DNA of 42,114 nt from Thiobacillus denitrificans (GTDB lineage: Bacteria > Pseudomonadota > Gammaproteobacteria > Burkholderiales > Thiobacillaceae), in NCBI GenBank assembly GCA_002343685.1, contig DDRS01000043.1, positions 17,419 to 59,532 on the forward strand, written 5' to 3'. The position numbers and the translations under genes were made by a program. Shown one piece after another: positions 18,174 to 26,035 of the stretch (positions within the stretch are counted from its first letter, which is position 1; every line of letters begins with the position of its first letter). The notes beneath the pieces are model-generated. The model ran no database searches. It was not told the DNA's origin and was given only the letters and a program-made list of their open reading frames with translations.

Positions 18174-18427
18174 GCACGAGGAAACTTCGGCTGGGTCCGC
18201 TGCCCAAAGCCGAGACCGTAAAGCTTACGATTTCGCTTTCCGCCAACCTGAAGATAATGCTGGACCATTACGCGGCGCTTCATGCCCAGGCCTACGGCGA
18301 ATCCGTGGACGGCGTCGCGTTGATACCCCACATGCTTGAAGCATTCATGGTTCGCGACCGTGAATTCAAGAAATATCTGGCGAAAACCGGATCGGCGACC
18401 CATCCGGAACCGGTGCCTGGCACCTGA
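18170..18427 (+). CDS. DUF2274 protein ending the trb operon
   Basis: 85-aa protein matching the DUF2274 pattern: a basic start (RKLRLGPLPK), then VKLTISLSANLKIMLDHYAALHAQAYGE, an RHH-like strand-helix-helix outline, and a hydrophobic helix VALIPHMLEAFM. It is commonly the last gene of trb clusters on ICEs. Function is unknown; I infer a small DNA-binding or accessory role from its RHH-like outline. It overlaps trbI by 4 bp and faces the convergent gene at 18449 across a 21-bp gap. Confidence 0.8.
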   Translation: MSTRKLRLGPLPKAETVKLTISLSANLKIMLDHYAALHAQAYGESVDGVALIPHMLEAFMVRDREFKKYLAKTGSATHPEPVPGT

Positions 18428-18448
18428 GTTTTCGCAGGGTTGTCCGCC

Positions 18449-20059
18449 TTATCGACGGTTTCGGCGTCGCGACGCTTTCGCGAGCTTTGCCTTGCGCTTC
18501 TTGTTGTCGTCATGCCGCTTCGGATTGGCCTGTGGCCGAGCCATGGCCATTGCGGCGAACTCGGTCGCGTAGCCCTCCCGCATCGTAAGTCCCTCGCCAA
18601 GAATGCCAAGCTCCCGCTGAAAGCGCTCGGTTTCGGCTTTCTCAGCAGGCGTGTATTCGTGACAGGTGAAGACAATTACGTCTTCCGACGACATTTCATA
18701 GTCCCTGGCCGGATGGTCGAGCCCAAGGCCAATGAAGGTCTCAGATTGAGGAAAGCGCAACTTGGCGCAACGACAGTACGCATGAAGCATCGCCACACGG
18801 TGTTTACGGTAATCGTCATCGGTCTCATTCGGGCGCTTTGGCGTGACCAGAAAGATGTAGACGAGATCGGACTGCTCGTGTGTCGTGAAAACTCTCGCGC
18901 GCCGCTTACAGGGCTCCTCCGCGGCCGCCGCCAACATTTCCAGCAACGATTCGGTGAGTAGATGACGCCTGAATCGCGATTCGGACGCCATCAGTCGCAG
19001 CGCTTCTTCTGTCTCGTGGTTTGTTTGCTCGACTTCAGGATGAACCAGCCTGGGGTCGCCCAGCCGGATCAGTCTTTCGAGTAGGTCGTCCCACGCGCGG
19101 CTGCGTTCATCTTGACGGCGTTTTGCTTGGTACTCGGGGCGTTGTATGAGGCCTGGATAGTGTGAATCGTCGAAAATCACGAGACTAGGCTTATCCGAGC
19201 CAACGGCATCAGGCAGAAATGGGTGCTTGCCGTTGTCGCCATTGGAAATGTAGGCGGCGATCAATTGTTCTTCCCCAGCGGCAACCACGGTCGTATCGGC
19301 CTCGCTCAAGAAGGCCTCACGCGCCTTGAGATACGCCAGGAAGTCAGTGATGGTGTCCATCTCATCCATGACGACTTCGAGCGAGAACTCATCCAGGACG
19401 TGCACAAAGTGCTTGGAGCGGTCCAGTGCACCAACCGTGAACGGCACTTTCTCATGGGCTCGTCCCTCAATACCGGTGTCGATCTGCAAAGTGCCGAAGC
19501 TGCCGGGAAAGGTCTTGAGACAGGCGTCGCGACTGCCACGTGTGACCGCAACAAGATGGTAGCGGGCTCGATCTGCGGAAGGTAGCTCGATAGGCAGAGG
19601 TCGCGTGCAGGCCGCATCGAGGAAGATGCGCCCGGGGAATCGTCGCAGCCAACTCATCGCACCGTGCAACTGGATGGCTGATTCGGTCACGGCACGCTTG
19701 AACCACCGTGGCCAGGCGATATTTTGTTCCCGATCCGCCTGAAACTGGATGTTCTTGTCGGAAAAGATGATCACATCGTTGCCAAATATAACCAGCACAT
19801 CGGCAAATTCCTTCGCACTACCCCTGCCGTCTCGCATGTCCTGGGCGGTATGGAGGTTGGCATGTGCCCAGAGGCTCAGGAACGACTTTCGGCATAGACG
19901 CATGAGCATCCGCTCGGACTCATTGACGCCTTCGGCGCTGGACAAGTCGAATACTCCGGCTGGATTGGCCGTAGCTTCGTTTGTCTGCTCGATCTGGGCG
20001 GGTTGGCTCATTACAACCATATCCATCGAATAGTACTGTCGTACGCCGTGCTTCGCCAC
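18449..20059 (-). CDS. Uncharacterised ~530-aa protein with NERD-like N-terminal motif
   Basis: I do not recognise a named family with certainty. Residues about 65-90 read KEFADVLVIFGNDVIIFSDKN. Its spacing parallels the E-x-x-D...ExK core of NERD/PD-(D/E)XK nucleases, but with Ser-Asp-Lys where Glu-x-Lys is expected. The middle is mixed alpha/beta with no membrane segments. The end is very basic (KRHDDNKKRKAKLAKASRRRNRR, nucleic-acid-binding style). The start is uncertain: GTG 20059, or ATGs 20026, 20020 or 20011; none has a strong ribosome site. It stands alone, convergent to the trb operon and divergent from the AlpA-like gene, a typical cargo position for defence genes. A nuclease or defence role is only a hypothesis. 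Confidence 0.75.
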   Translation of the reverse strand: MAKHGVRQYYSMDMVVMSQPAQIEQTNEATANPAGVFDLSSAEGVNESERMLMRLCRKSFLSLWAHANLHTAQDMRDGRGSAKEFADVLVIFGNDVIIFSDKNIQFQADREQNIAWPRWFKRAVTESAIQLHGAMSWLRRFPGRIFLDAACTRPLPIELPSADRARYHLVAVTRGSRDACLKTFPGSFGTLQIDTGIEGRAHEKVPFTVGALDRSKHFVHVLDEFSLEVVMDEMDTITDFLAYLKAREAFLSEADTTVVAAGEEQLIAAYISNGDNGKHPFLPDAVGSDKPSLVIFDDSHYPGLIQRPEYQAKRRQDERSRAWDDLLERLIRLGDPRLVHPEVEQTNHETEEALRLMASESRFRRHLLTESLLEMLAAAAEEPCKRRARVFTTHEQSDLVYIFLVTPKRPNETDDDYRKHRVAMLHAYCRCAKLRFPQSETFIGLGLDHPARDYEMSSEDVIVFTCHEYTPAEKAETERFQRELGILGEGLTMREGYATEFAAMAMARPQANPKRHDDNKKRKAKLAKASRRRNRR

Positions 20060-20149
20060 AGTAGGTTGTTGATCATGGCTTCGATAGTCAGCATATGTCC
20101 TTGAAACATCGTAACGCTTCAGTCGCTACCTTTTGCCCTGGACTCGACT

Positions 20150-20518
20150 ATGAAAGACAGATCATCACCGCGAGTAACTGTTAGCGAGCGCGTCGTGCAT
20201 GATGCTTATCGCCCCGAGGACGACAAGTTACCGCATCCATCACTCAAGAGCCCTCTTCCCTTCCGGCGCACTATCCGACGCACTGAATTGCGTCAACTGG
20301 TGCCGCTGGCCGATACTACGATCTACGACATGGAACGCCGCGGGGAATTTCCGCGCCGGTTCAATCTGACGGCACGCTGCGTAGTGTGGGACCTGGCCGA
20401 GGTGGAGGCTTGGATAGCCGCGCGGCGGCAGGCTTCCGACTTAGATCAACTGAAGCGAGCGCCCTCGCCCGATGTGCGCCAACGCAAGCGCCGTCCCGTC
20501 AAAGAAATGCCTGCGTAG
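20150..20518 (+). CDS. AlpA-family regulator / excisionase-like protein
   Basis: 122-aa protein with a central AlpA/MerR-like helix-turn-helix (about 45-90: RTELRQLVPLADTTIYDMERRG, then FPRRFNL...VVWDLAEVEAWIA). AlpA proteins on P4-like islands activate integrase expression or act as excision factors. The N-terminal ~40 residues and basic C-terminal tail (VRQRKRRPVKE) extend beyond the usual ~70-aa family size, so the true start may lie downstream. Its 3' end overlaps the 3' end of the integrase gene by 20 bp, tail to tail. Confidence 0.82.
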   Translation: MKDRSSPRVTVSERVVHDAYRPEDDKLPHPSLKSPLPFRRTIRRTELRQLVPLADTTIYDMERRGEFPRRFNLTARCVVWDLAEVEAWIAARRQASDLDQLKRAPSPDVRQRKRRPVKEMPA

Positions 20519-21755
20519 TGAGCACCTTCATGGATGGCGGCAGCAGCGTAGGTGTATGCGGCTTGCCCGCCACCCAAGCGTCAATCATGTCGGCCCATTC
20601 CTGCAGCATGTGACGGCGCTGCTCGGCGTATTCAGCCTTGTTGTAAACACCACGGGATGAGCGGCCGTCTTCGTGAGCCAGACACTTCTCGATCCAGTCG
20701 CTATTGAAACCGAGTTCGTTGAGGATGGTGGAACCGGTGCGGCGCAGGTCATGCACGGTGAAGGGCTCCAGCGGGAGTTTGTTCGCCTTCGCGCGTTCGA
20801 TGATCAGTTGCGTGACCCGATTGAGCGTGGCGTTGGACATGCACTTGTCGGCGTCGTAGCGCGAAGGGATCAGGTAGCGCGAGCCGCCGGCACAGGTGCG
20901 TAGCGCGATCATGATGTCGAGCGCCTGCTGCGACAGGTAGATGTTATGGGCCTTGGACGCTTTCATGCGTTCCTTCGGAATGCTCCATAGCGCCTTCTCG
21001 AAATCCACCTCGTCCCACGTCGCGTGGATCAACTCGCTCTTGCGCACCAAGGTGAGCAAAATCAGTCGCAGGCCGAGCTTGATCGTAGGATACGAGGCGA
21101 CGTACTCCATCTGCGAGAGCGCGATGCGAATCTCACTCGGTGATAGCGCGCGGTCCTTCGGCACGAAGGTGGCGATCGACGATGGACCAACGTCGTCTGC
21201 AGGGTTGGCCACCTTCTCGCCGTGCAAAATGGCAAAGCCATAGACCTGTTTAACGATGTCGCGGACATGGATCGCGGTGGCTGGCGCTCCCCTGCCCTTG
21301 ACCTTGTAGCACAGGTCGCGCAGGTCGTCGGCTGTAATCTCGGTCAGTAGCCGATTCTGGAAAACCGGCAGGATGTCGCGATCGAGGATGCTCTTGCGCA
21401 TGGATCGCGTGCTGTCGGCCATACGCGCCTCGGCGGCCCACCTGACGGTAAATTCGCCGAAGGTCTTTGCCTCGGCCAGCCGGCGCTTCTGGCGCTGCTT
21501 CTCCCGGGAAGGCGACCGCCCATCGGCCACCGCACGCCTGGCCTCCAGGCAGCGCTCGCGCGCCCTGGCCAGCGACAAGCCATCCGGCCCATAGCGGCCG
21601 ATGGTCAGCGTTTCGCGACGCCCATTGAGGCGATAGTCGTAACGGAAGGTGACGGTGCCGGCTGGCGAGACGGTCACGTACATGCCGTCTCGGTCGGCCA
21701 CCTTGTATTGAGCGCTCTTGGGCTTGAGGTTCTTCAGTGCGGTGTCGGTGAGCAT
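20499..21755 (-). CDS. int: P4-type tyrosine integrase (DUF4102 + phage integrase)
   Basis: Site-specific recombinase that integrates and excises the island, 418 aa. An N-terminal arm-binding DUF4102 domain (about 1-90: LTDTALKNLKPKSAQYKVAD) is followed by a core-binding SAM-like domain (about 100-190). The catalytic domain has R in LVRKSEL, HDLRR, LAHED and the nucleophile Tyr in RGVYNKAEY near residue 375. I chose ATG 21755 because GGAGGA lies 5 bp upstream; a 12-codon extension to 21791 is less likely. It is adjacent to the 3' end of guaA, its probable target. All catalytic residues are present, so it looks active. Confidence 0.95.
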   Translation of the reverse strand: MLTDTALKNLKPKSAQYKVADRDGMYVTVSPAGTVTFRYDYRLNGRRETLTIGRYGPDGLSLARARERCLEARRAVADGRSPSREKQRQKRRLAEAKTFGEFTVRWAAEARMADSTRSMRKSILDRDILPVFQNRLLTEITADDLRDLCYKVKGRGAPATAIHVRDIVKQVYGFAILHGEKVANPADDVGPSSIATFVPKDRALSPSEIRIALSQMEYVASYPTIKLGLRLILLTLVRKSELIHATWDEVDFEKALWSIPKERMKASKAHNIYLSQQALDIMIALRTCAGGSRYLIPSRYDADKCMSNATLNRVTQLIIERAKANKLPLEPFTVHDLRRTGSTILNELGFNSDWIEKCLAHEDGRSSRGVYNKAEYAEQRRHMLQEWADMIDAWVAGKPHTPTLLPPSMKVLTTQAFL

Positions 21756-21780
21756 CGGCGTCCTCCGTGGCGGTGATGAC

Positions 21781-21923
21781 TTTACCGTCACGCACCTTCA
21801 GATTGATAATCCGCTCGGAACCCGCATGAAATCTAGCTTTTTGCTTGATTTTTTACCGTCACGCGTCCAAACGGCTTGACGGTAGAAATTATAGTCCTTT
21901 GAGACCGTACTTGGCTACCGTCA
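21781..21923. repeat. TACCGTCA repeat array, likely integrase arm-type sites
   Basis: Four exact TACCGTCA copies lie within 141 bp, at 21783, 21854, 21877 (inverted) and 21916. A degenerate copy (TACCGATA) is at 21961. The placement just upstream of int and next to the presumed att core suggests binding sites for the DUF4102 arm-binding domain. Binding is inferred. Confidence 0.65.
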
Positions 21924-21992
21924 GATCGACCGACACTTTGATCTGCTTGCCAGCAATTGTTACCGATAGATTCCGTGTTATATATTTTTAAT

Positions 21993-22005
21993 AATCAATC
22001 AGTTA
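21993..22005 (+). promoter_or_regulatory. Consensus IHF binding site
   Basis: AATCAATCAGTTA matches WATCAANNNNTTR at every position and lies in an AT-rich stretch about 46 bp from the guaA stop codon. IHF bending between arm and core sites is usual for tyrosine-integrase att sites. Confidence 0.6.
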
Positions 22006-22050
22006 TAAAGAGTTTCCGATAGTCACCGAAAGCCCGCGAACAAGCCTGAA

Positions 22051-22068
22051 TTATTCCCACTCAATCGT
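22051..22068. other. Presumed attachment core in the 3' end of guaA
   Basis: The last six guaA codons including the stop (...ATIEWE-stop) abut the island. Islands with P4-type integrases repeatedly use this conserved end, and the inserted copy restores the reading frame, as seen here. Exact crossover limits cannot be set without the other att copy. Confidence 0.55.
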
Positions 22069-23613
22069 AGCCGGCGGCTTGCCGCTGATATCGTAGACGA
22101 CGCGGTTGATACCGCGCACTTCGTTGATGATGCGGTTGGAAACCTTGCCAAGCAGGGTGTAGGGCAGTTCGGCCCAGTGGGCGGTCATGAAATCGCTGGT
22201 GACGACGGCTCGCAACGCAACCACATAGTCGTAGGTACGGCCGTCGCCCATCACGCCGACGGACTTGACCGGCAGGAACACGGCAAAAGCCTGGCTGGTT
22301 TTCTCATACCAGCCGCTTGCACGCAATTCGTCGATGAAGATGGCATCCGCCTGGCGCAGCAGGTCGGCGTATTCTCGTTTGACTTCGCCGAGGATGCGCA
22401 CACCGAGGCCGGGACCGGGGAAGGGATGCCGATAGACCATGTCGTGCGGCAGGCCGAGTGCGATGCCGAGTTCGCGTACTTCGTCCTTGAACAATTCGCG
22501 CAGCGGTTCCAGCAATTTGAGATGCAGCGTATCGGGCAGACCGCCGACGTTGTGGTGGCTCTTGATGGTGTGCGCCTTCTTGGTCTTGGCGCTGGCCGAT
22601 TCGATGACATCGGGATAGATCGTGCCCTGTGCCAGCCACTTGGCCTTGGGCAACTTCTCGGCCTCTTCCTGGAACACATGGACGAATTCGCGGCCGATGA
22701 TCTTGCGTTTCTGTTCGGGGTCGGTCACGCCGGCGAGTTCGTTCATGAAGCGGTCACGCGCGTCGACGTGGATGACCTTGACGCCGAGGTTGTCGGCGAA
22801 GGTCTGCATCACCTGCTCGGCTTCGTTCAGACGCAGCAGTCCGTTGTCGACGAACACGCAGGTGAGCTGCTTGCCGATCGCGCGGTGCAGCAGTGCCGCG
22901 ACCACCGAGGAGTCGACCCCGCCCGACAGGCCGAGAATGACTTCGTCGCTGCCGACTTCGGAACGCACCTTGCCGATGGCTTCATCGACGTAATCGGGCA
23001 TGTTCCAGTCGCCCGCGCAGCCGCACAGGTCGCGCACGAAACGATTGAGAAGGGTCTTGCCCTGCAGCGTATGGGTAACTTCGGGATGGAACTGCACACC
23101 GTAAAACTTGCGATCTTCGTCTGCCATGCCGGCGATCGGGGTTGCTGCGTTGCTCGCCATGACCTTGAAGCCGGGCGGCAACTCGGTCACCTTGTCGCCG
23201 TGACTCATCCACACGTCCAGCAGGCCATGGCCTTCGTCGTTGACGCGATCCTGGATATCGCGCAGCAGTGCGGTATGGCCGCGCGCGCGGATTTCGGCGT
23301 AGCCGAACTCGCGCTTGGTGGCATTTTCCACCTTGCCGCCAAGCTGGGCCGCCATGGTCTGCATGCCATAACAAATCCCGAGTACGGGCACGCCCAGTTC
23401 GAACACGATTTGCGGCGCCCGCGGCGTTTCTTCCTCGTAAACTGAATTCGGGCCGCCGGAGAGAATGATGCCGGCCGGCGCGAAGTCACGGATGAAGGCT
23501 TCGGTCACGTCGTTGGGATGGAGCTCGCAATAGACCCCGGCTTCGCGCACGCGGCGTGCGATGAGCTGGGTGTACTGGGAACCGAAATCGAGGATGAGGA
23601 TTTTCTGGTGCAT
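22051..23613 (-). CDS. guaA: GMP synthase (glutamine-hydrolysing)
   Basis: Cytoplasmic enzyme that aminates XMP to GMP with glutamine and ATP, the last step of guanine nucleotide synthesis; 520 aa. Class I glutamine amidotransferase domain (about 1-200) with nucleophile Cys in GICYGMQ and His-x-Glu in QFHPEV. ATP-pyrophosphatase domain with P-loop LSGGVDSS near 230. Dimerisation domain ends ATIEWE. The gene is full length despite the island next to its 3' end. It starts 26 bp downstream of the SIMPL gene stop and is the last gene of the guaB operon. Confidence 0.98.
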   Translation of the reverse strand: MHQKILILDFGSQYTQLIARRVREAGVYCELHPNDVTEAFIRDFAPAGIILSGGPNSVYEEETPRAPQIVFELGVPVLGICYGMQTMAAQLGGKVENATKREFGYAEIRARGHTALLRDIQDRVNDEGHGLLDVWMSHGDKVTELPPGFKVMASNAATPIAGMADEDRKFYGVQFHPEVTHTLQGKTLLNRFVRDLCGCAGDWNMPDYVDEAIGKVRSEVGSDEVILGLSGGVDSSVVAALLHRAIGKQLTCVFVDNGLLRLNEAEQVMQTFADNLGVKVIHVDARDRFMNELAGVTDPEQKRKIIGREFVHVFQEEAEKLPKAKWLAQGTIYPDVIESASAKTKKAHTIKSHHNVGGLPDTLHLKLLEPLRELFKDEVRELGIALGLPHDMVYRHPFPGPGLGVRILGEVKREYADLLRQADAIFIDELRASGWYEKTSQAFAVFLPVKSVGVMGDGRTYDYVVALRAVVTSDFMTAHWAELPYTLLGKVSNRIINEVRGINRVVYDISGKPPATIEWE

Positions 23614-23639
23614 GGCTGGCCGGGCTCGCCCGGTGAGGA

Positions 23640-24350
23640 TTAATCGATTAGGCGGTATTCGACCGAAGACACCACGCGCACTTTCTTGATGTAGGGCGTG
23701 CTGGCGTCGCGGTCTTCGATGGAAAACTGGCCCTGATTGGCTCGCCGGATCTTGCCCAGGCGGCTATCCGAATCCTTGGCGAATTTTTCAGCCGAGATAC
23801 GCGCGTTCTTGGTCGCTTCCTCGATCATGGCCGGTTTCAGCGCATTGAGATCGGTGAACAGGAACTGCGTGCGGTTTTCATAGTTCTCGGGCGACAGGGC
23901 GATGCCCTGTTTGCCGAGTTCGCCCAAGCGCGCCATCGCCTCACGCACGCGATCGACCTGCCGAGTATAGACGGTCAGCGTCGATTTGCCGCTATACCGC
24001 AGGCGTTCTGCCAGTTGGGCGTTGCCATAGTCCTGCGCCTGGCGGTCGGTGATCGACGGCGCCGAAACTGAAATCTCGTCAGGCTTGAAGCCGCTGGCCT
24101 GAAGAAAGGCGGCAATTTTCGCGTTCTTTTCCTGCAGGGCCTGATACAGCTTGGGCAAATCGTTGTCCGCCTCGCTGAACGCGACCGGCCAGATGGCGGT
24201 ATCGGCCGGGACTTCGCGTTCGGCGAGCCCCTTGACCTCGACGCTGCGGTCGGTCTGCTTGAATTGCAGCAAGGCCTGCCCCAGCACCCAGGCCGCCACG
24301 ACCATGCCAATAGCCAGCAGCAGCGCCTCGACTATCCGGCGTGGACGCAT
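23640..24350 (-). CDS. SIMPL (DUF541) domain protein, membrane-anchored
   Basis: 236-aa protein with an N-terminal TM anchor (about 7-28) and a periplasmic SIMPL/DUF541 domain (VEVKGLAEREVPADTAIWPV..., VYTRQVDRVREAMARL, ending SVEYRLID). E. coli YggE-type relatives are linked to oxidative stress, but the molecular role is not settled. ATG 24350 follows the guaB stop by one base (TGA-C-ATG). It sits between guaB and guaA on one transcript, a linkage seen in several betaproteobacteria. Confidence 0.85.
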   Translation of the reverse strand: MRPRRIVEALLLAIGMVVAAWVLGQALLQFKQTDRSVEVKGLAEREVPADTAIWPVAFSEADNDLPKLYQALQEKNAKIAAFLQASGFKPDEISVSAPSITDRQAQDYGNAQLAERLRYSGKSTLTVYTRQVDRVREAMARLGELGKQGIALSPENYENRTQFLFTDLNALKPAMIEEATKNARISAEKFAKDSDSRLGKIRRANQGQFSIEDRDASTPYIKKVRVVSSVEYRLID

Positions 24351-24351
24351 G

Positions 24352-25812
24352 TCATTCGACGCGGTAATTCGGCGCTTCCTTGGTGATCTGCACGTCATGA
24401 ACGTGCGATTCGCGCACGCCGGCCGAGGTGATTTCAACGAACTCAGCCTTGGCATGCATGTCGGCAATCGTGGCGACCCCAAGGTAACCCATGCTGGAAC
24501 GCAGGCCGCCCATCAACTGGTGAATCACGTTCAATACGCTGCCTTTGTAGGGCACACGGCCTTCGATCCCTTCGGGAACAAGCTTCTCGGCACTCTTCTC
24601 GTTGTCCTGGAAGTAGCGGTCGCTTGAGCCTTGCTGCATGGCGCCCAGCGAGCCCATGCCGCGATAGGATTTGTAGGAGCGCCCCTGGAACAGTTCGACT
24701 TCGCCCGGCGCCTCTTCGGTGCCCGCCAGCAAGCCGCCGAGCATAACGCAGTTGGCACCTGCGGCCAGCGCTTTGGCGATGTCGCCGGAATAGCGAATCC
24801 CGCCGTCCGCGATCACACCGACCCCGCTACCGGCCAGCGCGGCGGCCACATTGGCCACGGCCGTGATCTGCGGCACACCCACTCCCGCAACCATGCGCGT
24901 GGTGCAGATGGATCCCGGGCCGATCCCGACCTTGACCGCGTCCGCGCCATGTTCGACCAGTGCCGCCGCTGCCGATGCGGTGGCGATGTTGCCACCGATG
25001 ACCTGGACATCCGGAAAGTTCTGCTTCACCCACTTGACGCGATCCAGCACACCTTTGGAATGGCCGTGCGCCGTATCCACGGTAATCACATCCACGCCGG
25101 CCGCTACCAGGGCCGCAACGCGTTCTTCGGTGCCTTCGCCCGTGCCGACCGCCGCACCCACGCGCAGGCGTCCCATCGCGTCCTTGCACGCCAGCGGATG
25201 TTCGCTGGATTTCTGGATGTCCTTGACCGTGATCAGGCCGCACAGCTCGAATGCATCGTTCACCACCAGCACGCGTTCCAGGCGATGCTTGTGCAGCAGC
25301 GCCATTGCTTCGTCACGGTTGGCGCCTTCCTTCACCGTCACCAGCCGTTCCTTCGGCGTCATGATATTGGCCACCGGCTGGTCGAGGCTCGGCTCAAAGC
25401 GCAGGTCGCGGTTGGTGACAATGCCGACCACCTTGCCGCCATCGATCACCGGCAAGCCGGAAATACGCTTCGCACGCGTGATCTCGAGCACCTGGCGTAC
25501 GGTCATCTGCGGCGCAACAGTAATGGGATCCTTGACCACACCCGACTCGAAACGCTTGACTGCCGCCACCTGGGCTGCCTGCATCTCGGTGTTCATGTTC
25601 TTGTGGATCATGCCCAGGCCGCCTTCCTGCGCCAGCGCAATGGCCAGGCGCGCCTCGGTCACCGTATCCATGGCGGCCGACAGCAGAGGCAGATTCAGGG
25701 TGATCGTGCGGGTCAACTGCGTGGACAGGCTGACTTCGCGGGGGAGGACGGCAGAGTGGGCGGGAACGAGCAGAACGTCGTCGAACGTCAGCGCTTTTTG
25801 CAGAACACGCAT
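24352..25812 (-). CDS. guaB: Inosine-5'-monophosphate dehydrogenase
   Basis: Converts IMP to XMP with NAD+, the committed step to GMP; 486 aa. A TIM barrel is interrupted by two CBS domains (about 95-205: MTVRQVLEITRAKRISGLPVIDGGKVVGIVTNRDLRF). The catalytic loop has GPGSICTTR with the active Cys, and the flap carries GMGSLGAMQQGSSDRYFQ. First gene of the guaB-SIMPL-guaA operon, preceded by an AAGGA site and a good promoter (25837-25865). Confidence 0.98.
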   Translation of the reverse strand: MRVLQKALTFDDVLLVPAHSAVLPREVSLSTQLTRTITLNLPLLSAAMDTVTEARLAIALAQEGGLGMIHKNMNTEMQAAQVAAVKRFESGVVKDPITVAPQMTVRQVLEITRAKRISGLPVIDGGKVVGIVTNRDLRFEPSLDQPVANIMTPKERLVTVKEGANRDEAMALLHKHRLERVLVVNDAFELCGLITVKDIQKSSEHPLACKDAMGRLRVGAAVGTGEGTEERVAALVAAGVDVITVDTAHGHSKGVLDRVKWVKQNFPDVQVIGGNIATASAAAALVEHGADAVKVGIGPGSICTTRMVAGVGVPQITAVANVAAALAGSGVGVIADGGIRYSGDIAKALAAGANCVMLGGLLAGTEEAPGEVELFQGRSYKSYRGMGSLGAMQQGSSDRYFQDNEKSAEKLVPEGIEGRVPYKGSVLNVIHQLMGGLRSSMGYLGVATIADMHAKAEFVEITSAGVRESHVHDVQITKEAPNYRVE

Positions 25813-25836
25813 GGGCTTTCCTTAACGCAAAGCGGA

Positions 25837-25865
25837 ATTATACGCGCGCCCCCACCCCTGCACAA
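25837..25865 (-). promoter_or_regulatory. Predicted guaB promoter (sigma70)
   Basis: On the minus strand, TTGTGC (25865-25860) and a perfect TATAAT (25842-25837) are separated by 17 bp. The -10 lies 24 bp upstream of the guaB ATG. Confidence 0.7.
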
Positions 25866-25909
25866 ACGGGAAACGCCCGCATCCCTGTTTGGTCGTAATC
25901 TACTAAGAT

Positions 25910-25947
25910 GCATCGCACGTCAAGCGGTTGACTCGCGCGTGTGATGC
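25910..25947. repeat. Nested inverted repeat over the lipoprotein gene promoter
   Basis: Outer arms GCATCGCACG (25910-25919) and CGTGTGATGC (25938-25947) pair at 9 of 10 positions. An inner GTCAA-GCGG-TTGAC palindrome spans 25919-25932 and includes a possible -35 TTGACT (25928-25933), with a weak -10 TAACTT at 25951-25956 (17-bp spacing). It may be an operator. Confidence 0.5.
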
Positions 25948-26035
25948 AGCTAACTTTGCGTCAGCATTCCATCTGCTAGGGCATTACGGTTGGAAGCCCG
26001 CCCCTGAACGCCATACAACTCGAGGAGATAAAACA

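Larger units (their letters stand above)
21756..22050. promoter_or_regulatory. Integrase promoter and attachment-site arm region
   Basis: This 295-bp stretch between int and guaA holds no gene. It contains four perfect TACCGTCA octamers: 21783-21790, 21854-21861 and 21916-21923 direct, and 21877-21884 inverted. The first two sit in a 13-bp repeat TTTACCGTCACGC. A consensus IHF site is at 21993-22005. This is the layout expected of an integrase arm region beside the crossover site. Confidence 0.7.
1..22068. mobile_element. Integrative conjugative element / genomic island in guaA (right-hand part)
   Basis: Seen: a P4-type tyrosine integrase gene lies about 0.25 kb from the 3' end of guaA, preceded by an AlpA-like regulator and a full traG-trb conjugation operon. 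To the right of guaA all genes are housekeeping. Known: the 3' end of guaA is a recurrent integration hotspot for islands with such integrases. Inferred: the right boundary is in the last codons of guaA (about 22051-22068). The left boundary was not found: I saw no second copy of the guaA 3' end in the window, so the copper genes are probably cargo and the island continues left of base 1. No relaxase gene is visible, so it is either outside the window or missing. Confidence 0.7.
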
